A DNA stretch of 64,000 nt from CAJXSD01 sp038134005 (lineage in GTDB: Bacteria; Pseudomonadota; Alphaproteobacteria; Rhodobacterales; Rhodobacteraceae). A program made the position numbers and the translations under genes. How positions within the stretch are numbered: position 1 is the stretch's first letter; each line of letters begins with the position of its first letter. Positions 1 to 7,641 of the stretch are shown in pieces. Location: the NCBI GenBank assembly GCA_038134005.1, contig JAYPUL010000002.1, positions 44,654 to 108,653 of the forward strand, in the 5' to 3' direction. The notes under the pieces are model-generated. The model ran no database searches, was not told the DNA's origin, and was given only the letters and a program-made list of their open reading frames with translations.

Positions 1-395
1 TCTGATGCGGTGTCTGCGGCGGCAAAGCGGTAAAATCCTTGGGCGGACATGTATATCCCGGTCAAGAACGATCCAACCAAAAACACCGTAAAAGAATGCA
101 GATAAAGACCATACGCGCCGATTGCACCGCCTGCGGCGCCTCCGGTGGTACCGATGAAAAATCCGACCCTGCGACCGTATTTTTGCATGATCAACGACAT
201 GGGCGTTGCAGAAATCATTGATCCTAATACGATCAATGAAATCGGTAAGGTTGCAAAGCATGCGTTTGTTGCAAGTGTTTGGCCCGCAAGCCCACCAATT
301 GTGAAAATCATTGGCATTTGTGCGCCCAAAAACGCCTGTGCCAAAACCAAAATCATTACGTTGCGTTTGGCAACCGTATTAGTCGTGTCTGTCAT
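1..395 (-). CDS. MFS transporter, N-terminal part (cut by window edge)
   Basis: This reads from an ATG at 395 down through position 1 with no stop, so only about 131 N-terminal residues are inside the window. The translation is strongly hydrophobic, with segments resembling TM1 to TM4 of a major facilitator permease. A short basic loop (QKYGRRVGF) lies between TM2 and TM3, where the family has its conserved loop 2-3 motif. The function would be drug, metabolite or sugar transport across the inner membrane, and the substrate cannot be told from this fragment. It is divergent from the glycosylase gene at 498. Confidence 0.7.
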   Translation of the reverse strand, partial: MTDTTNTVAKRNVMILVLAQAFLGAQMPMIFTIGGLAGQTLATNACFATLPISLIVLGSMISATPMSLIMQKYGRRVGFFIGTTGGAAGGAIGAYGLYLHSFTVFLVGSFLTGIYMSAQGFYRFAAADTAS

Positions 396-497
396 GTATT
401 GTTCAGTCTTTTTATGTAAATGGGATATAATGATATACCCGCGTTGCGATATCGCTTATCACTCGTATTTAGCTAAATCAAACTGAAAGGTTCAGTT

Positions 498-1130
498 TTG
501 CGTGAACGTATCATTCAAACACAATCCTGTGTCGACGAAGGGGCGGCGTGGCTTGCGCAGAATTGCGCGGGTTTTGATCGGTTGATCGCGATGACGGGTC
601 CGCTTCCCTTGCGCCGCCGCGATGATGGATTTGACCGACTATTGGCCGCAATTGTGTCGCAACAGTTGTCGGTCGCCTCGGCGGCAAGCATTTGGCGACG
701 GGTCGAAGACGCGGGCATGATAACGCCTCACGCGATCACAACCGCAAGTGATGATGATTTGCGTGCATGTGGCTTAAGTCGCCAAAAAATCGGCTATGTC
801 CGTGCCTTGGTTGCAGAAGATATTGATTACCCATTACTGCGTAGCATGCCATCGGCGGATGTCATCACGACGCTCACCCGCGTCAAAGGTATCGGTGTGT
901 GGACCGCCGAAATTTATGCCATGTTTAGTCTTGGGCGCGCCGATGTTTTTGCGCCCGGCGATTTGGCATTACAAGAAGCGGCCAAAATCTTGTTTGATCT
1001 GCCCGAGCGTCCCAATGAAAAACAACTGCGCGCGATGGCGCAAGATTGGAGCCCGTGGAGAGCAGTTGCAGCGCGCGGCTTATGGGCCTATTACAAACAC
1101 GTCAAAGAACGAGAGGGCATAGCACAATGA
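498..1130 (+). CDS. DNA-3-methyladenine glycosylase II-type (HhH-GPD) protein
   Basis: The 210-residue product is a base-excision-repair glycosylase of the helix-hairpin-helix/GPD superfamily, AlkA-like. The helix-hairpin-helix is at about residues 126-139 (VKGIGVWTAEI). The catalytic Asp is D155 in the following PGD motif. The length fits the compact AlkA form that lacks the N-terminal domain. The start is a TTG at 498, chosen because an AAAGG ribosome-binding sequence sits about 8 nt upstream and no better ATG is near. The stop overlaps the start of the esterase gene (ATGA), so the two are probably cotranscribed. It would remove alkylated purines from DNA. Confidence 0.85.
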   Translation: MRERIIQTQSCVDEGAAWLAQNCAGFDRLIAMTGPLPLRRRDDGFDRLLAAIVSQQLSVASAASIWRRVEDAGMITPHAITTASDDDLRACGLSRQKIGYVRALVAEDIDYPLLRSMPSADVITTLTRVKGIGVWTAEIYAMFSLGRADVFAPGDLALQEAAKILFDLPERPNEKQLRAMAQDWSPWRAVAARGLWAYYKHVKEREGIAQ

Positions 1131-1792
1131 CACGGGTATTAAACGCAGAACGCAAAGAACCATTATCGGGGGAAACGCGGTCTATTGTTGTTTTTTTACA
1201 TGGGTACGGTGCCAATGGTGCGGATCTATTGGGCTTGGCCGATCCGTTGTCAGAACATATGCCCGATACGTTGTTCGTGGCCCCAGATGCGCCCGAACAT
1301 TGCGCCGGCAGCCCATTCGGATTTCAATGGTTTCCAATTCCTTGGATCGATGGATCATCCGAAGAAGAAAGCCAACGTGGCATGCAAGCGGCGGTCGATG
1401 ATTTAAACGCGTTTCTTGACGCTTTGATGGTCGATGAAGATGTTTTGCCTGAACAAGTCGTGCTATTCGGGTTTTCCCAGGGAACTATGATGTCCTTGCA
1501 TGTTGCCCCCCGTCGTGATGATGCGATTGCAGGGATTGTTGCGTTCTCTGGCCGGTTGTTGGAACCCGAACTTTTGGCCGATGAAACGATCAGCCGCATG
1601 CCCATCCTTTTGGTGCATGGTGACCAAGATGATGTCGTGCCGGTTCAGGCGCTTCCCGAAGCTGCTGAAGCGTTGCAATCAGCAAATTTCAAAGAAGTTT
1701 ATGCACACATCCAAAAAGGTACTGCGCACGGTATCGCACCAGATGGATTGTCAGTCGCATTGGCCTTTATGCGCGATAAGCTAAGCTTTTAA
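1127..1792 (+). CDS. alpha/beta-hydrolase, carboxylesterase/phospholipase family
   Basis: The 221-residue product belongs to the carboxylesterase/lysophospholipase-like family (Abhydrolase_2). The nucleophile is S117 in GFSQG. The acid is D168 in HGDQDDVVP and the base is H201 in GTAHG, so the catalytic triad is complete. An oxyanion-type HGYGANG motif is at residues 25-31. The ATG at 1127 overlaps the upstream glycosylase stop by 4 nt, which argues against longer in-frame starts inside that gene. There is no signal peptide, so a cytoplasmic ester hydrolase is likely. The natural substrate is unknown. Confidence 0.85.
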   Translation: MTRVLNAERKEPLSGETRSIVVFLHGYGANGADLLGLADPLSEHMPDTLFVAPDAPEHCAGSPFGFQWFPIPWIDGSSEEESQRGMQAAVDDLNAFLDALMVDEDVLPEQVVLFGFSQGTMMSLHVAPRRDDAIAGIVAFSGRLLEPELLADETISRMPILLVHGDQDDVVPVQALPEAAEALQSANFKEVYAHIQKGTAHGIAPDGLSVALAFMRDKLSF

Positions 1793-1935
1793 GATCACCA
1801 TTACATCACTGTTACATCGATTTGCTAAATCTCAGGTGCAAATCCCATATCACGGGGCTTGCACCATTTTTAATACGAGATATAGTGGGTGCAAAGGATC
1901 TGAAGACGACCCACGGTGAACCGACGAGGACAGCG

Positions 1936-2520
1936 ATGGAACACGATTTTAGAAACGACTTTGTGCGGCCGCCGATTGGCGGGAAACATCATCCCGCCTT
2001 GGTGTTAAATGCGGATTATAGGCCATTGTCATATTATCCGCTGTCGCTGTGGTCATGGCAGGACGCGATCAAGGCGGCCTATATGGATAGGGTGGATATT
2101 GTCGCGGAATATGACGCCTATGTCAGTAGCCCGACAACACGCATCAAAATCCCATCTGTTGTCGTTTTGAAAGACTATGTAAAACCTCAAAAGCGCGTGG
2201 CCTTCACGCGCTTTAATTTATTTTTACGCGATGAATTCCGGTGCCAATATTGCGGATCAAAGGGCGATTTGACCTTTGATCACGTGGTGCCCCGAGCGTC
2301 GGGTGGGATCACCAGCTGGGAAAACGTCGTCGCCGCCTGTAGCCCTTGTAATTTGAAAAAAGGCGCAAAAGCGCTGCATCGGTCTGGGTTGTCATTGCGC
2401 AAGCCGCCGCGCCGACCATCGGTGCATGAATTGCAAAGCGCGGGCCGTCGGTTTCCCCCCAATCACCTACATGAAAGTTGGGTGGATTTCCTCTATTGGG
2501 ATAGTGAATTAGAGGGTTGA
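1936..2520 (+). CDS. HNH endonuclease family protein
   Basis: The 194-residue protein has a C-terminal HNH domain: CQYC (103-106), FDHVVPRASGG with H116, N130, and CSPC (135-138). The two Cys pairs would bind structural zinc and the His/Asn set the nuclease metal. The N-terminal 90 residues resemble the conserved part of housekeeping alphaproteobacterial HNH proteins. The ATG at 1936 follows a GAGGA sequence, whereas the open frame extending back to 1822 lacks coding character. It stands alone with no restriction or toxin partner nearby. Substrate and role are unknown. Confidence 0.85.
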   Translation: MEHDFRNDFVRPPIGGKHHPALVLNADYRPLSYYPLSLWSWQDAIKAAYMDRVDIVAEYDAYVSSPTTRIKIPSVVVLKDYVKPQKRVAFTRFNLFLRDEFRCQYCGSKGDLTFDHVVPRASGGITSWENVVAACSPCNLKKGAKALHRSGLSLRKPPRRPSVHELQSAGRRFPPNHLHESWVDFLYWDSELEG

Positions 2521-2571
2521 TGAGGCTTTGCGTGCGTGTAAGGCTGGGTCAATCCATTTTAGATTTACGCT

Positions 2572-2879
2572 ATGACAAAAAACACTCTTTTAAACGATTT
2601 AATCGGCATCATTCTGTTTTCGATTTTAGCTGTCATTTTTCATTTCATAAGTGATCCAGAGGATGGATTGCCTCTGTATTAAAAAATCTCGATTGTGCCT
2701 ATTTTGCGCTTGCCTCGATGTCGATGGTAGGGCTGCAAGTAATTGCATATCGTGCACCATTTCGATCAATGAAAGCCCTGATGAAAGGCGCAAGTTTTGG
2801 CGCGATTATGGGGTGTAATATGCTGGTGTCTGTCGTTGATCTAACAGATCGCGCAGAGGTGATACGATTACCTCGCTAA
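2572..2879 (+). pseudogene. small membrane protein gene broken by a one-base frameshift
   Basis: An ATG at 2572 opens a 36-residue frame with one hydrophobic helix (LIGIILFSILAVIFHFI) ending at TAA 2680-2682. A second frame, shifted by -1, is open from 2655 and runs to TAA 2877-2879. It has protein-like composition and a second hydrophobic stretch (ALASMSMVGLQVIAY), with ATG 2718 as its only good internal start. Joined around 2655-2672 they would give one protein of about 100 residues with two or three membrane segments. I infer a single-base deletion, either a true pseudogene or a base-call error. Two independent small ORFs remain possible. The family is not recognised. Confidence 0.4.
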
Positions 2880-2903
2880 TTCGCGCCGCCCGCATCGCGG
2901 AAG

Positions 2904-2970
2904 AGGGGCGATGGAGCGGCGCGCGCCCCTGCTGTGTCAAAGTTGGGGAACTTCTGGGGTGACAGCAGGG
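2904..2970. other. two overlapping GC-rich inverted repeats
   Basis: AGGGGCG (2904-2910) can pair with CGCCCCT (2924-2930). CCCTGCTGT (2927-2935) can pair with ACAGCAGGG (2962-2970), and this second structure encloses AAGTT/AACTT around a GGGG loop (2940-2953). The two outer stems share bases 2927-2930, so they are mutually exclusive. There is no T-tract on either side, which makes an ordinary terminator unlikely. The site lies downstream of the DUF1127 gene, which is read toward it on the minus strand. Confidence 0.4.
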
Positions 2971-3034
2971 AAACCAAGTCTTTCATCCTTGCAAATTAGG
3001 TTTGCCGACGGCATGGCACCGAGTGTGGCAAGGA

Positions 3035-3265
3035 TTACACCCAAAAGGGTCGCTTTGCTTCTTCACGCGCTTGAGTGCGAGAAATTCCAATATCGTTCAA
3101 CTGCGCGTCCGTCAGATTTGCAAGTGCCTGCCGGCTTCGGCGTCGCTGTGTCCAAAGTGTAAGAACCACGGCAATACGCAACGCAACGTTCGCCAATGTC
3201 GGCAAATGTGATGCGCCCATTAATTGTTCTAACAAATATGCTGTGTTGTTGGCTGAATGTGCCAT
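3035..3265 (-). CDS. DUF1127 (YjiS-like) small protein
   Basis: The 76-residue protein ends in the DUF1127 signature: an Arg-rich patch (WTQRRRSRQAL), then LANLTDAQLNDIGISRTQAREEAKRPF. Members are usually 50-90 residues. A few in alphaproteobacteria act in phosphate, stress or RNA-related responses, but the role of most is unknown. A hydrophobic stretch (ANVALRIAVVLTLW) precedes the basic motif. The gene is divergent from a MocR regulator at 3358. The shared 90-bp gap is full of TTGTAT/ATACAA half-sites, so control by that regulator is likely (inference). Confidence 0.85.
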   Translation of the reverse strand: MAHSANNTAYLLEQLMGASHLPTLANVALRIAVVLTLWTQRRRSRQALANLTDAQLNDIGISRTQAREEAKRPFWV

Positions 3266-3277
3266 GGTTTACCTCAA

Positions 3278-3367
3278 TTGTATTGATACAAAACTAAATT
3301 GTATTTGATAATTGTACTATTTTGTATAGAGGCAATTAATACAAAGGGTTTATTGTGATGAATACAA
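3278..3367. promoter_or_regulatory. array of TTGTAT / ATACAA half-sites between DUF1127 and MocR genes
   Basis: Half-sites are TTGTAT at 3278-3283, ATACAA at 3286-3291 (together TTGTATTGATACAA), TTGTAT at 3299-3304 and 3322-3327, and ATACAA at 3339-3344 and 3362-3367. The pairs 3299/3322 and 3339/3362 are each spaced 23 bp, about two helical turns. MocR-type regulators commonly bind repeated sites next to their own gene, so this is a likely autoregulatory operator array. It also overlaps the presumed DUF1127 promoter. Confidence 0.6.
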
Positions 3368-4728
3368 TTTCGCCGATGATTTCAGAACGTGCAAAGAAAA
3401 CAAAATACGACAAGCTGATTGGTCTACTAAAGCGCCAAATTGAATCTGGCGACCTTAAAGCAGGGGATCGTTTGCCCGCTGTTCGGAACTTGGCGTACGA
3501 ATTGGGATCTGCGCCCGGCACGGTTGCGCGGGCGTATAAAGAATTGATCAAAAACGGCTATTTGGAAGCCGGTGTCGGGCAGGGGACCTTTGTTCGTCGT
3601 TTCAAGCCGATGGTCTTGAAAAATAAGATCGATACAATGTACCTAAGATCGCCACGTTTGCCCGATATTGGGCAAGTTGATATTCTGCGCCTCGGCTTTG
3701 TTGAATTTGCAAATTCGGCGGGTTTTGACGAACTTATGGCATATCCGACGCGGGCCGACACATATGCGTTACAAAGTGCATATTTGTCATATTTTGATGA
3801 CGTACCATTGGGGTATGTTGAACCTGACGACGTCGTCATTACGCATGGCGGTCAACATGGCGGTGTTGTCGCGTTACAAACCATTCGCAAATTGCGTAAA
3901 GGTGGAATTATTGTAGAAGATTTATCCTATCAGGGGTTCAAATCGGCGGCAGAATTGGCGGGTGTTGATGTCCATGAGGTGTCGATGGATGATCATGGTC
4001 CAATACCGGATCAAATTCGTGCGATTATTGCAGAGCATCCGATCAGCGCGATTTTTTCCTCTGCAGAAGTGAACAATCCCACCACAATCCGCACCACAAA
4101 TGAACGCCGCGCCGAACTTGCCGATATCGCGCGCGAATACGGAATTCATATTGTCGAAGATGATTGTTACCGCGTTGGGGCGTATAGTGGGGTTAGCTAT
4201 CGATCTTTGTATCCACAAAGGTCGTGGTATGTTTCATCATTTTCCAAATCTATTTCCCCCGCATTGCGGATCGGGTGTGTCATTTGCCCCTCTGGCACCG
4301 CATCGATGTTGAAAAATACTGTGTTCTTTAATTCGCTGGGCGTGTCCCGATCCAATTGTGAGGTGGCTAAATTTGTACTAAGCCACCCTAAAATTAGCGA
4401 AATACAAAGCCTCATTTCAGAAGAGACCAACAAATACTTGCAAGAAACCGTAAATCGTCTTGGGCAATTTAATCTACGTTGGCGCAAAAACGTGCCGATG
4501 CTTTGGCTGGAATTGCCATTAGGGTGGCGGACCACTGCGTTTTGCCAGGCGGCTCAGGATCGGGGGGTTTTGGTATCATCGTCAGAAGTCTTCACTACCC
4601 GTGAAGGCAACGCGCCGCAGGCAGTTCGGATCGCTGTTAATGCTGAATACGGATTAGAGCGATACCTTGAGGCGATTGATGTTTTGGCGGACTTGCTGCG
4701 CAATCCCGATTATGTAAGTGTAGTTTAA
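3358..4728 (+). CDS. MocR-family transcriptional regulator (GntR HTH + aminotransferase-like domain)
   Basis: The 456-residue protein has an N-terminal GntR winged helix (about residues 15-80, with GDRLPAVRNLAYELG and GTVARAYKELIKNGY). A fold-type I aminotransferase domain follows. The PLP-binding Lys is predicted at K297 in SFSKSISPALRIG, and VEDDCYR supplies the cofactor-contact Asp region. The family regulates vitamin B6, GABA, taurine or amino-acid genes using PLP as cofactor. An AAAGGG Shine-Dalgarno lies 9 nt before ATG 3358; a GTG at 3355 is an alternative. No biosynthetic target gene is adjacent, only the divergent DUF1127 gene. Confidence 0.88.
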   Translation: MNTISPMISERAKKTKYDKLIGLLKRQIESGDLKAGDRLPAVRNLAYELGSAPGTVARAYKELIKNGYLEAGVGQGTFVRRFKPMVLKNKIDTMYLRSPRLPDIGQVDILRLGFVEFANSAGFDELMAYPTRADTYALQSAYLSYFDDVPLGYVEPDDVVITHGGQHGGVVALQTIRKLRKGGIIVEDLSYQGFKSAAELAGVDVHEVSMDDHGPIPDQIRAIIAEHPISAIFSSAEVNNPTTIRTTNERRAELADIAREYGIHIVEDDCYRVGAYSGVSYRSLYPQRSWYVSSFSKSISPALRIGCVICPSGTASMLKNTVFFNSLGVSRSNCEVAKFVLSHPKISEIQSLISEETNKYLQETVNRLGQFNLRWRKNVPMLWLELPLGWRTTAFCQAAQDRGVLVSSSEVFTTREGNAPQAVRIAVNAEYGLERYLEAIDVLADLLRNPDYVSVV

Positions 4729-4806
4729 GGTCAGTGTTTTGTGGGGTAAAATAATACCTATTTTTTAACATGTTGTTTTTAAACATTTTAAATGCGTAAT
4801 GTGCCA

Positions 4807-4834
4807 TTGACTGTGTCTCAAACACGTATATAAA
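4807..4834 (+). promoter_or_regulatory. predicted sigma-70 promoter for rplM-rpsI
   Basis: TTGACT (4807-4812) and TATAAA (4829-4834) are separated by 16 bp. Transcription would start near 4841 and give a leader of about 60 nt. That leader contains a 5-bp hairpin (ACGGG 4852-4856 with CCCGT 4864-4868). Assigned by consensus only. Confidence 0.45.
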
Positions 4835-4900
4835 CCGCCCATCACGATCAGACGGGTTAGATTCCCGTTTGTGGGCATTCTAAACCAAGGGTAACCTTCG

Positions 4901-5365
4901 ATGAAAACATTCTCTGCAACACCAGCAGACATCGAGAAAAAATGGATCTTGATCGACGCAGAAGGCGTTGTTCTGGGCCGTTTGGCGTCTATCGTCGCGA
5001 TGCGTCTGCGTGGCAAGCATAAAGCTTCCTTCACTCCGCACATGGATTGTGGTGACAACGTCATCATCATCAACGCGGACAAAGTTCAAATGACTGGCAA
5101 AAAACGTCAGGAAAACTTTTATTGGCACACTGGTCACCCAGGTGGCATCAAGTCGCGTACAAAGCAAGAAATCTTGGAAGGCGCACACCCAGAGCGCGTT
5201 GTTATCCAAGCTGTTAAACGCATGTTGCCAGGCAACCGCCTAAGCCGTCAAATCATGACAAACCTGCGCGTATACGCAGGTGCAGAGCATGCGCATGAAG
5301 CACAACAACCAGAAGTTTTGGATGTGAAATCCTTGAACTCTAAAAACACTCGGGTGGCGAAATAA
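4901..5365 (+). CDS. rplM: 50S ribosomal protein L13
   Basis: The 154-residue product carries the L13 core WILIDAEGVVLGRLAS at the N-terminus and GDNVIIINADKVQMTGKK, then a C-terminal part with AVKRMLPGNRLSRQ. It binds 23S rRNA early in assembly of the large subunit. The length is slightly above the usual 142-145 residues because of a C-terminal extension, common in alphaproteobacteria. It starts at ATG 4901 and overlaps rpsI by one base (TAATG), the standard rplM-rpsI operon. Confidence 0.98.
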   Translation: MKTFSATPADIEKKWILIDAEGVVLGRLASIVAMRLRGKHKASFTPHMDCGDNVIIINADKVQMTGKKRQENFYWHTGHPGGIKSRTKQEILEGAHPERVVIQAVKRMLPGNRLSRQIMTNLRVYAGAEHAHEAQQPEVLDVKSLNSKNTRVAK

Positions 5366-5847
5366 TGGCTGACGACATCAAATCCTTGAGCGATCTAGAA
5401 ACTGTTGCAGGTGCCGCAGTTGTAGAAGTTGCAGCACCTCGTGAACCTGTGCGTGACGCATTGGGCCGTTCTTATGCAACCGGTAAACGTAAAGACGCGG
5501 TTGCCCGCGTTTGGATTAAACCAGGTTCTGGTAAAGTGACCGTAAACGGTAAAGAAATGAACGCATATTTTGCGCGTCCAGTTCTTCAAATGATCCTGCG
5601 CCAGCCTTTCCAAATCGCAGGCGTAGAAGACCAATTCGACGTCATGGCGACTGTGACTGGTGGCGGTTTGTCGGGTCAAGCTGGTGCGGTAAAACATGGT
5701 ATTTCAAAAGCTCTTCAGCTTTTCGATCCATCTTTGCGCGCAGCATTGAAAGCTGCAGGCTTCCTGACACGCGACAGCCGCGTTGTTGAACGTAAGAAAT
5801 ACGGTAAGCCAAAAGCACGCCGTTCGTTCCAGTTCTCAAAGCGTTAA
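5365..5847 (+). CDS. rpsI: 30S ribosomal protein S9
   Basis: The 160-residue product has an N-terminal extension of about 30 residues before the conserved core GRSYATGKRKDAVARVWIKPG. It ends in the characteristic basic tail KKYGKPKARRSFQFSKR, whose terminal residues reach toward P-site tRNA in the 30S subunit. The N-terminal extension is typical of alphaproteobacterial S9. It is translationally coupled to rplM and followed by an intrinsic terminator. Confidence 0.98.
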   Translation: MADDIKSLSDLETVAGAAVVEVAAPREPVRDALGRSYATGKRKDAVARVWIKPGSGKVTVNGKEMNAYFARPVLQMILRQPFQIAGVEDQFDVMATVTGGGLSGQAGAVKHGISKALQLFDPSLRAALKAAGFLTRDSRVVERKKYGKPKARRSFQFSKR

Positions 5848-5868
5848 TTTCTTCGCTTTTCTACTTTC

Positions 5869-5898
5869 AAAAAGGTCCGCATTTGCGGGCCTTTTTTT
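5869..5898 (+). terminator. intrinsic terminator of rplM-rpsI
   Basis: The stem AAAGGTCCGC (5871-5880) pairs with GCGGGCCTTT (5885-5894) with one G-T wobble and a short loop, and is followed by a T-run. It starts about 20 nt after the rpsI stop. Confidence 0.85.
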
Positions 5899-5972
5899 AT
5901 TCTGAATGCATTAAAATGTGTTTAGACTGCAAATAATTTCAACGCATATTTGATTAATGGCTTGGTGTGACG

Positions 5973-6545
5973 ATGTCTTATGACGGCTTTTTTGATGTCG
6001 CTGTTACAATTGCGAAAATCCTGGTCTGTAGTGTTGCACTCTTGTCGGCAATCGTTGGAGGGTATTTACACTTTTCGCGTCCAAATTACGTCGATTACCC
6101 AGGTCACGCGGGATTTTGGCGGCGTGCGGGTGCGGCGATTATAGACTATGCTCTGCTTGCGTTTGTTTTTGCGATCCCATCCATTGCAATGATGGTGATA
6201 GCTGAATCAACAACCCAATCAAACAGCGACGCAATGTTGGTATTGGGCGGTTTGATGACGGCACTTGTTTTCGGTGGGCCAGTCGGATTTTGGATTTATT
6301 GCGCAGCTATGGAAAGTTCGGCGCGCCAGGCGACGGTTGGAAAAATTGTTTTTGGTCTTCGTGTTGTTGATGTTGATGGTCGCAGAATTACGTTCGCACG
6401 AGCATCTTTGCGTCATTTTTCCAAGATTTTATCTATGCTAAGTTTTTGTTTTGGGTATTACATGGCGGGTTTGACGCGCAAAAATCAGGCTTTGCACGAC
6501 CTTTCCGCAAAATGTTTGGTTGTGCGTGCAGATACAAAATGGTGA
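5973..6545 (+). CDS. RDD family membrane protein
   Basis: The product is about 190 residues. An N-terminal hydrophobic helix is followed by an RDD domain: GFWRRAGAAIIDYALL opens the first RDD helix, and a distal ATVGKIVFGLRVVDVDGRR block precedes the C-terminal QALHDLSAK. RDD proteins are integral membrane proteins with three or more helices, and some are implicated in Na+/H+ antiport or osmolyte transport; this one has no assigned substrate. ATG 5973 is preferred and a GTG at 5967 is in frame. The stop abuts the convergent gene at 6546 with no spacer. Confidence 0.75.
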   Translation: MSYDGFFDVAVTIAKILVCSVALLSAIVGGYLHFSRPNYVDYPGHAGFWRRAGAAIIDYALLAFVFAIPSIAMMVIAESTTQSNSDAMLVLGGLMTALVFGGPVGFWIYCAAMESSARQATVGKIVFGLRVVDVDGRRITFARASLRHFSKILSMLSFCFGYYMAGLTRKNQALHDLSAKCLVVRADTKW

Positions 6546-7511
6546 TCAAGTTTTGTTTGGAAATGCCGACGCCCGGACAAGGTATTTTTCAAACCACTCT
6601 GCCTTGCTTTTATTGATGAGGCTTATAAACGCCCATGCACAAATTAGGCTAAATAGCCCCCGTACAATCAGGATAAAGAAAAGGCTTGGACCCAATAACA
6701 TCATAACGGTTGTATCCTCGAACACGGAATGGAACAGGTTAATTAGGATGAGCGCGCTGATCGCGTCGCGTGGACCGACGTTGCCGTGTTTGACATCTTT
6801 GATCATTAAACCGCCTCCGAACCCTAGGCCAAGTGTTAGGCCAACAATAACGATGGTGGCGGCTTGATCGCCCATACCCAAAAAGCGCAGAACCGGACGC
6901 ATCATCCGACGCAACAAACGTTCGACCCCAATAATGCGCAGGATTTCCAAAAAAAACATGAGAACCACGATCACGGCGAAAACAAAAATCAAACCTTTGA
7001 TTTGATCGATTGCCCAATTCAAAAGATCCAAGTCAGGCTGGAAGTTGGGTAAATTCATCACCGCCGGCATCTGCAATGTGCCGGTAACGGTAAATATGCA
7101 ATTTAGAAAAATGCCAAAAATAAACGCCGCGCTCAGGCGGATTATGATCACAGCAGCAGGTTTTATCCCCGCTTGTCGCGAAATTGCCGCTTCCACAGGT
7201 AAGCCGTGGGTAAATAACATAAAAGATGCCACAATCGTTGTCTGCGCCACGCTTAAGCCGCCCGCGATTGGGGTCGATGCCAATACAATTAAACCAGCAT
7301 AGGGGTTGGTGAGTGCCGTTGTTGTCAAAACAATTGCCACATCTTGCGGTAATCCCATAATCGTCACAATGGGTGCGGCCAGTTTGGTCAAAAGATCAAC
7401 TGCTCCCGCCATCTGGGCGAATTTAACAACAATCAATGTCGGGATCATGATGCGAAACAACGACACGGTAACGGTGTAAATGTCTTTTGCTACTTTGTTG
7501 ATCCTGTCCAT
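6546..7511 (-). CDS. nucleoside-recognition/gate-domain membrane protein
   Basis: The 321-residue polytopic membrane protein has the Gate (nucleoside recognition) domain duplicated: one half near residues 15-130 and a second near 175-310 (SVFEDTTVMMLLG motif). Family members are related to SpoVM/YjiH-type proteins and to the core of concentrative nucleoside transporters, and most are uncharacterised. The ATG at 7511 (MDRINKVAKDI) is chosen because the frame upstream runs into the valS promoter region and is not protein-like. It would reside in the inner membrane; the substrate is unknown. Confidence 0.75.
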   Translation of the reverse strand: MDRINKVAKDIYTVTVSLFRIMIPTLIVVKFAQMAGAVDLLTKLAAPIVTIMGLPQDVAIVLTTTALTNPYAGLIVLASTPIAGGLSVAQTTIVASFMLFTHGLPVEAAISRQAGIKPAAVIIIRLSAAFIFGIFLNCIFTVTGTLQMPAVMNLPNFQPDLDLLNWAIDQIKGLIFVFAVIVVLMFFLEILRIIGVERLLRRMMRPVLRFLGMGDQAATIVIVGLTLGLGFGGGLMIKDVKHGNVGPRDAISALILINLFHSVFEDTTVMMLLGPSLFFILIVRGLFSLICAWAFISLINKSKAEWFEKYLVRASAFPNKT

Positions 7512-7641
7512 GAAGCCCCCAATTTTGACTCCATTGCTACAATGTTGCGGTGATGTTTGGCAATCACCGCTTTTGGGTTTTCCTTGGCGCAATTTCGCGC
7601 TATTGCCAGTGCAAACACGAACAAAACAAAGCGGGTCAATC

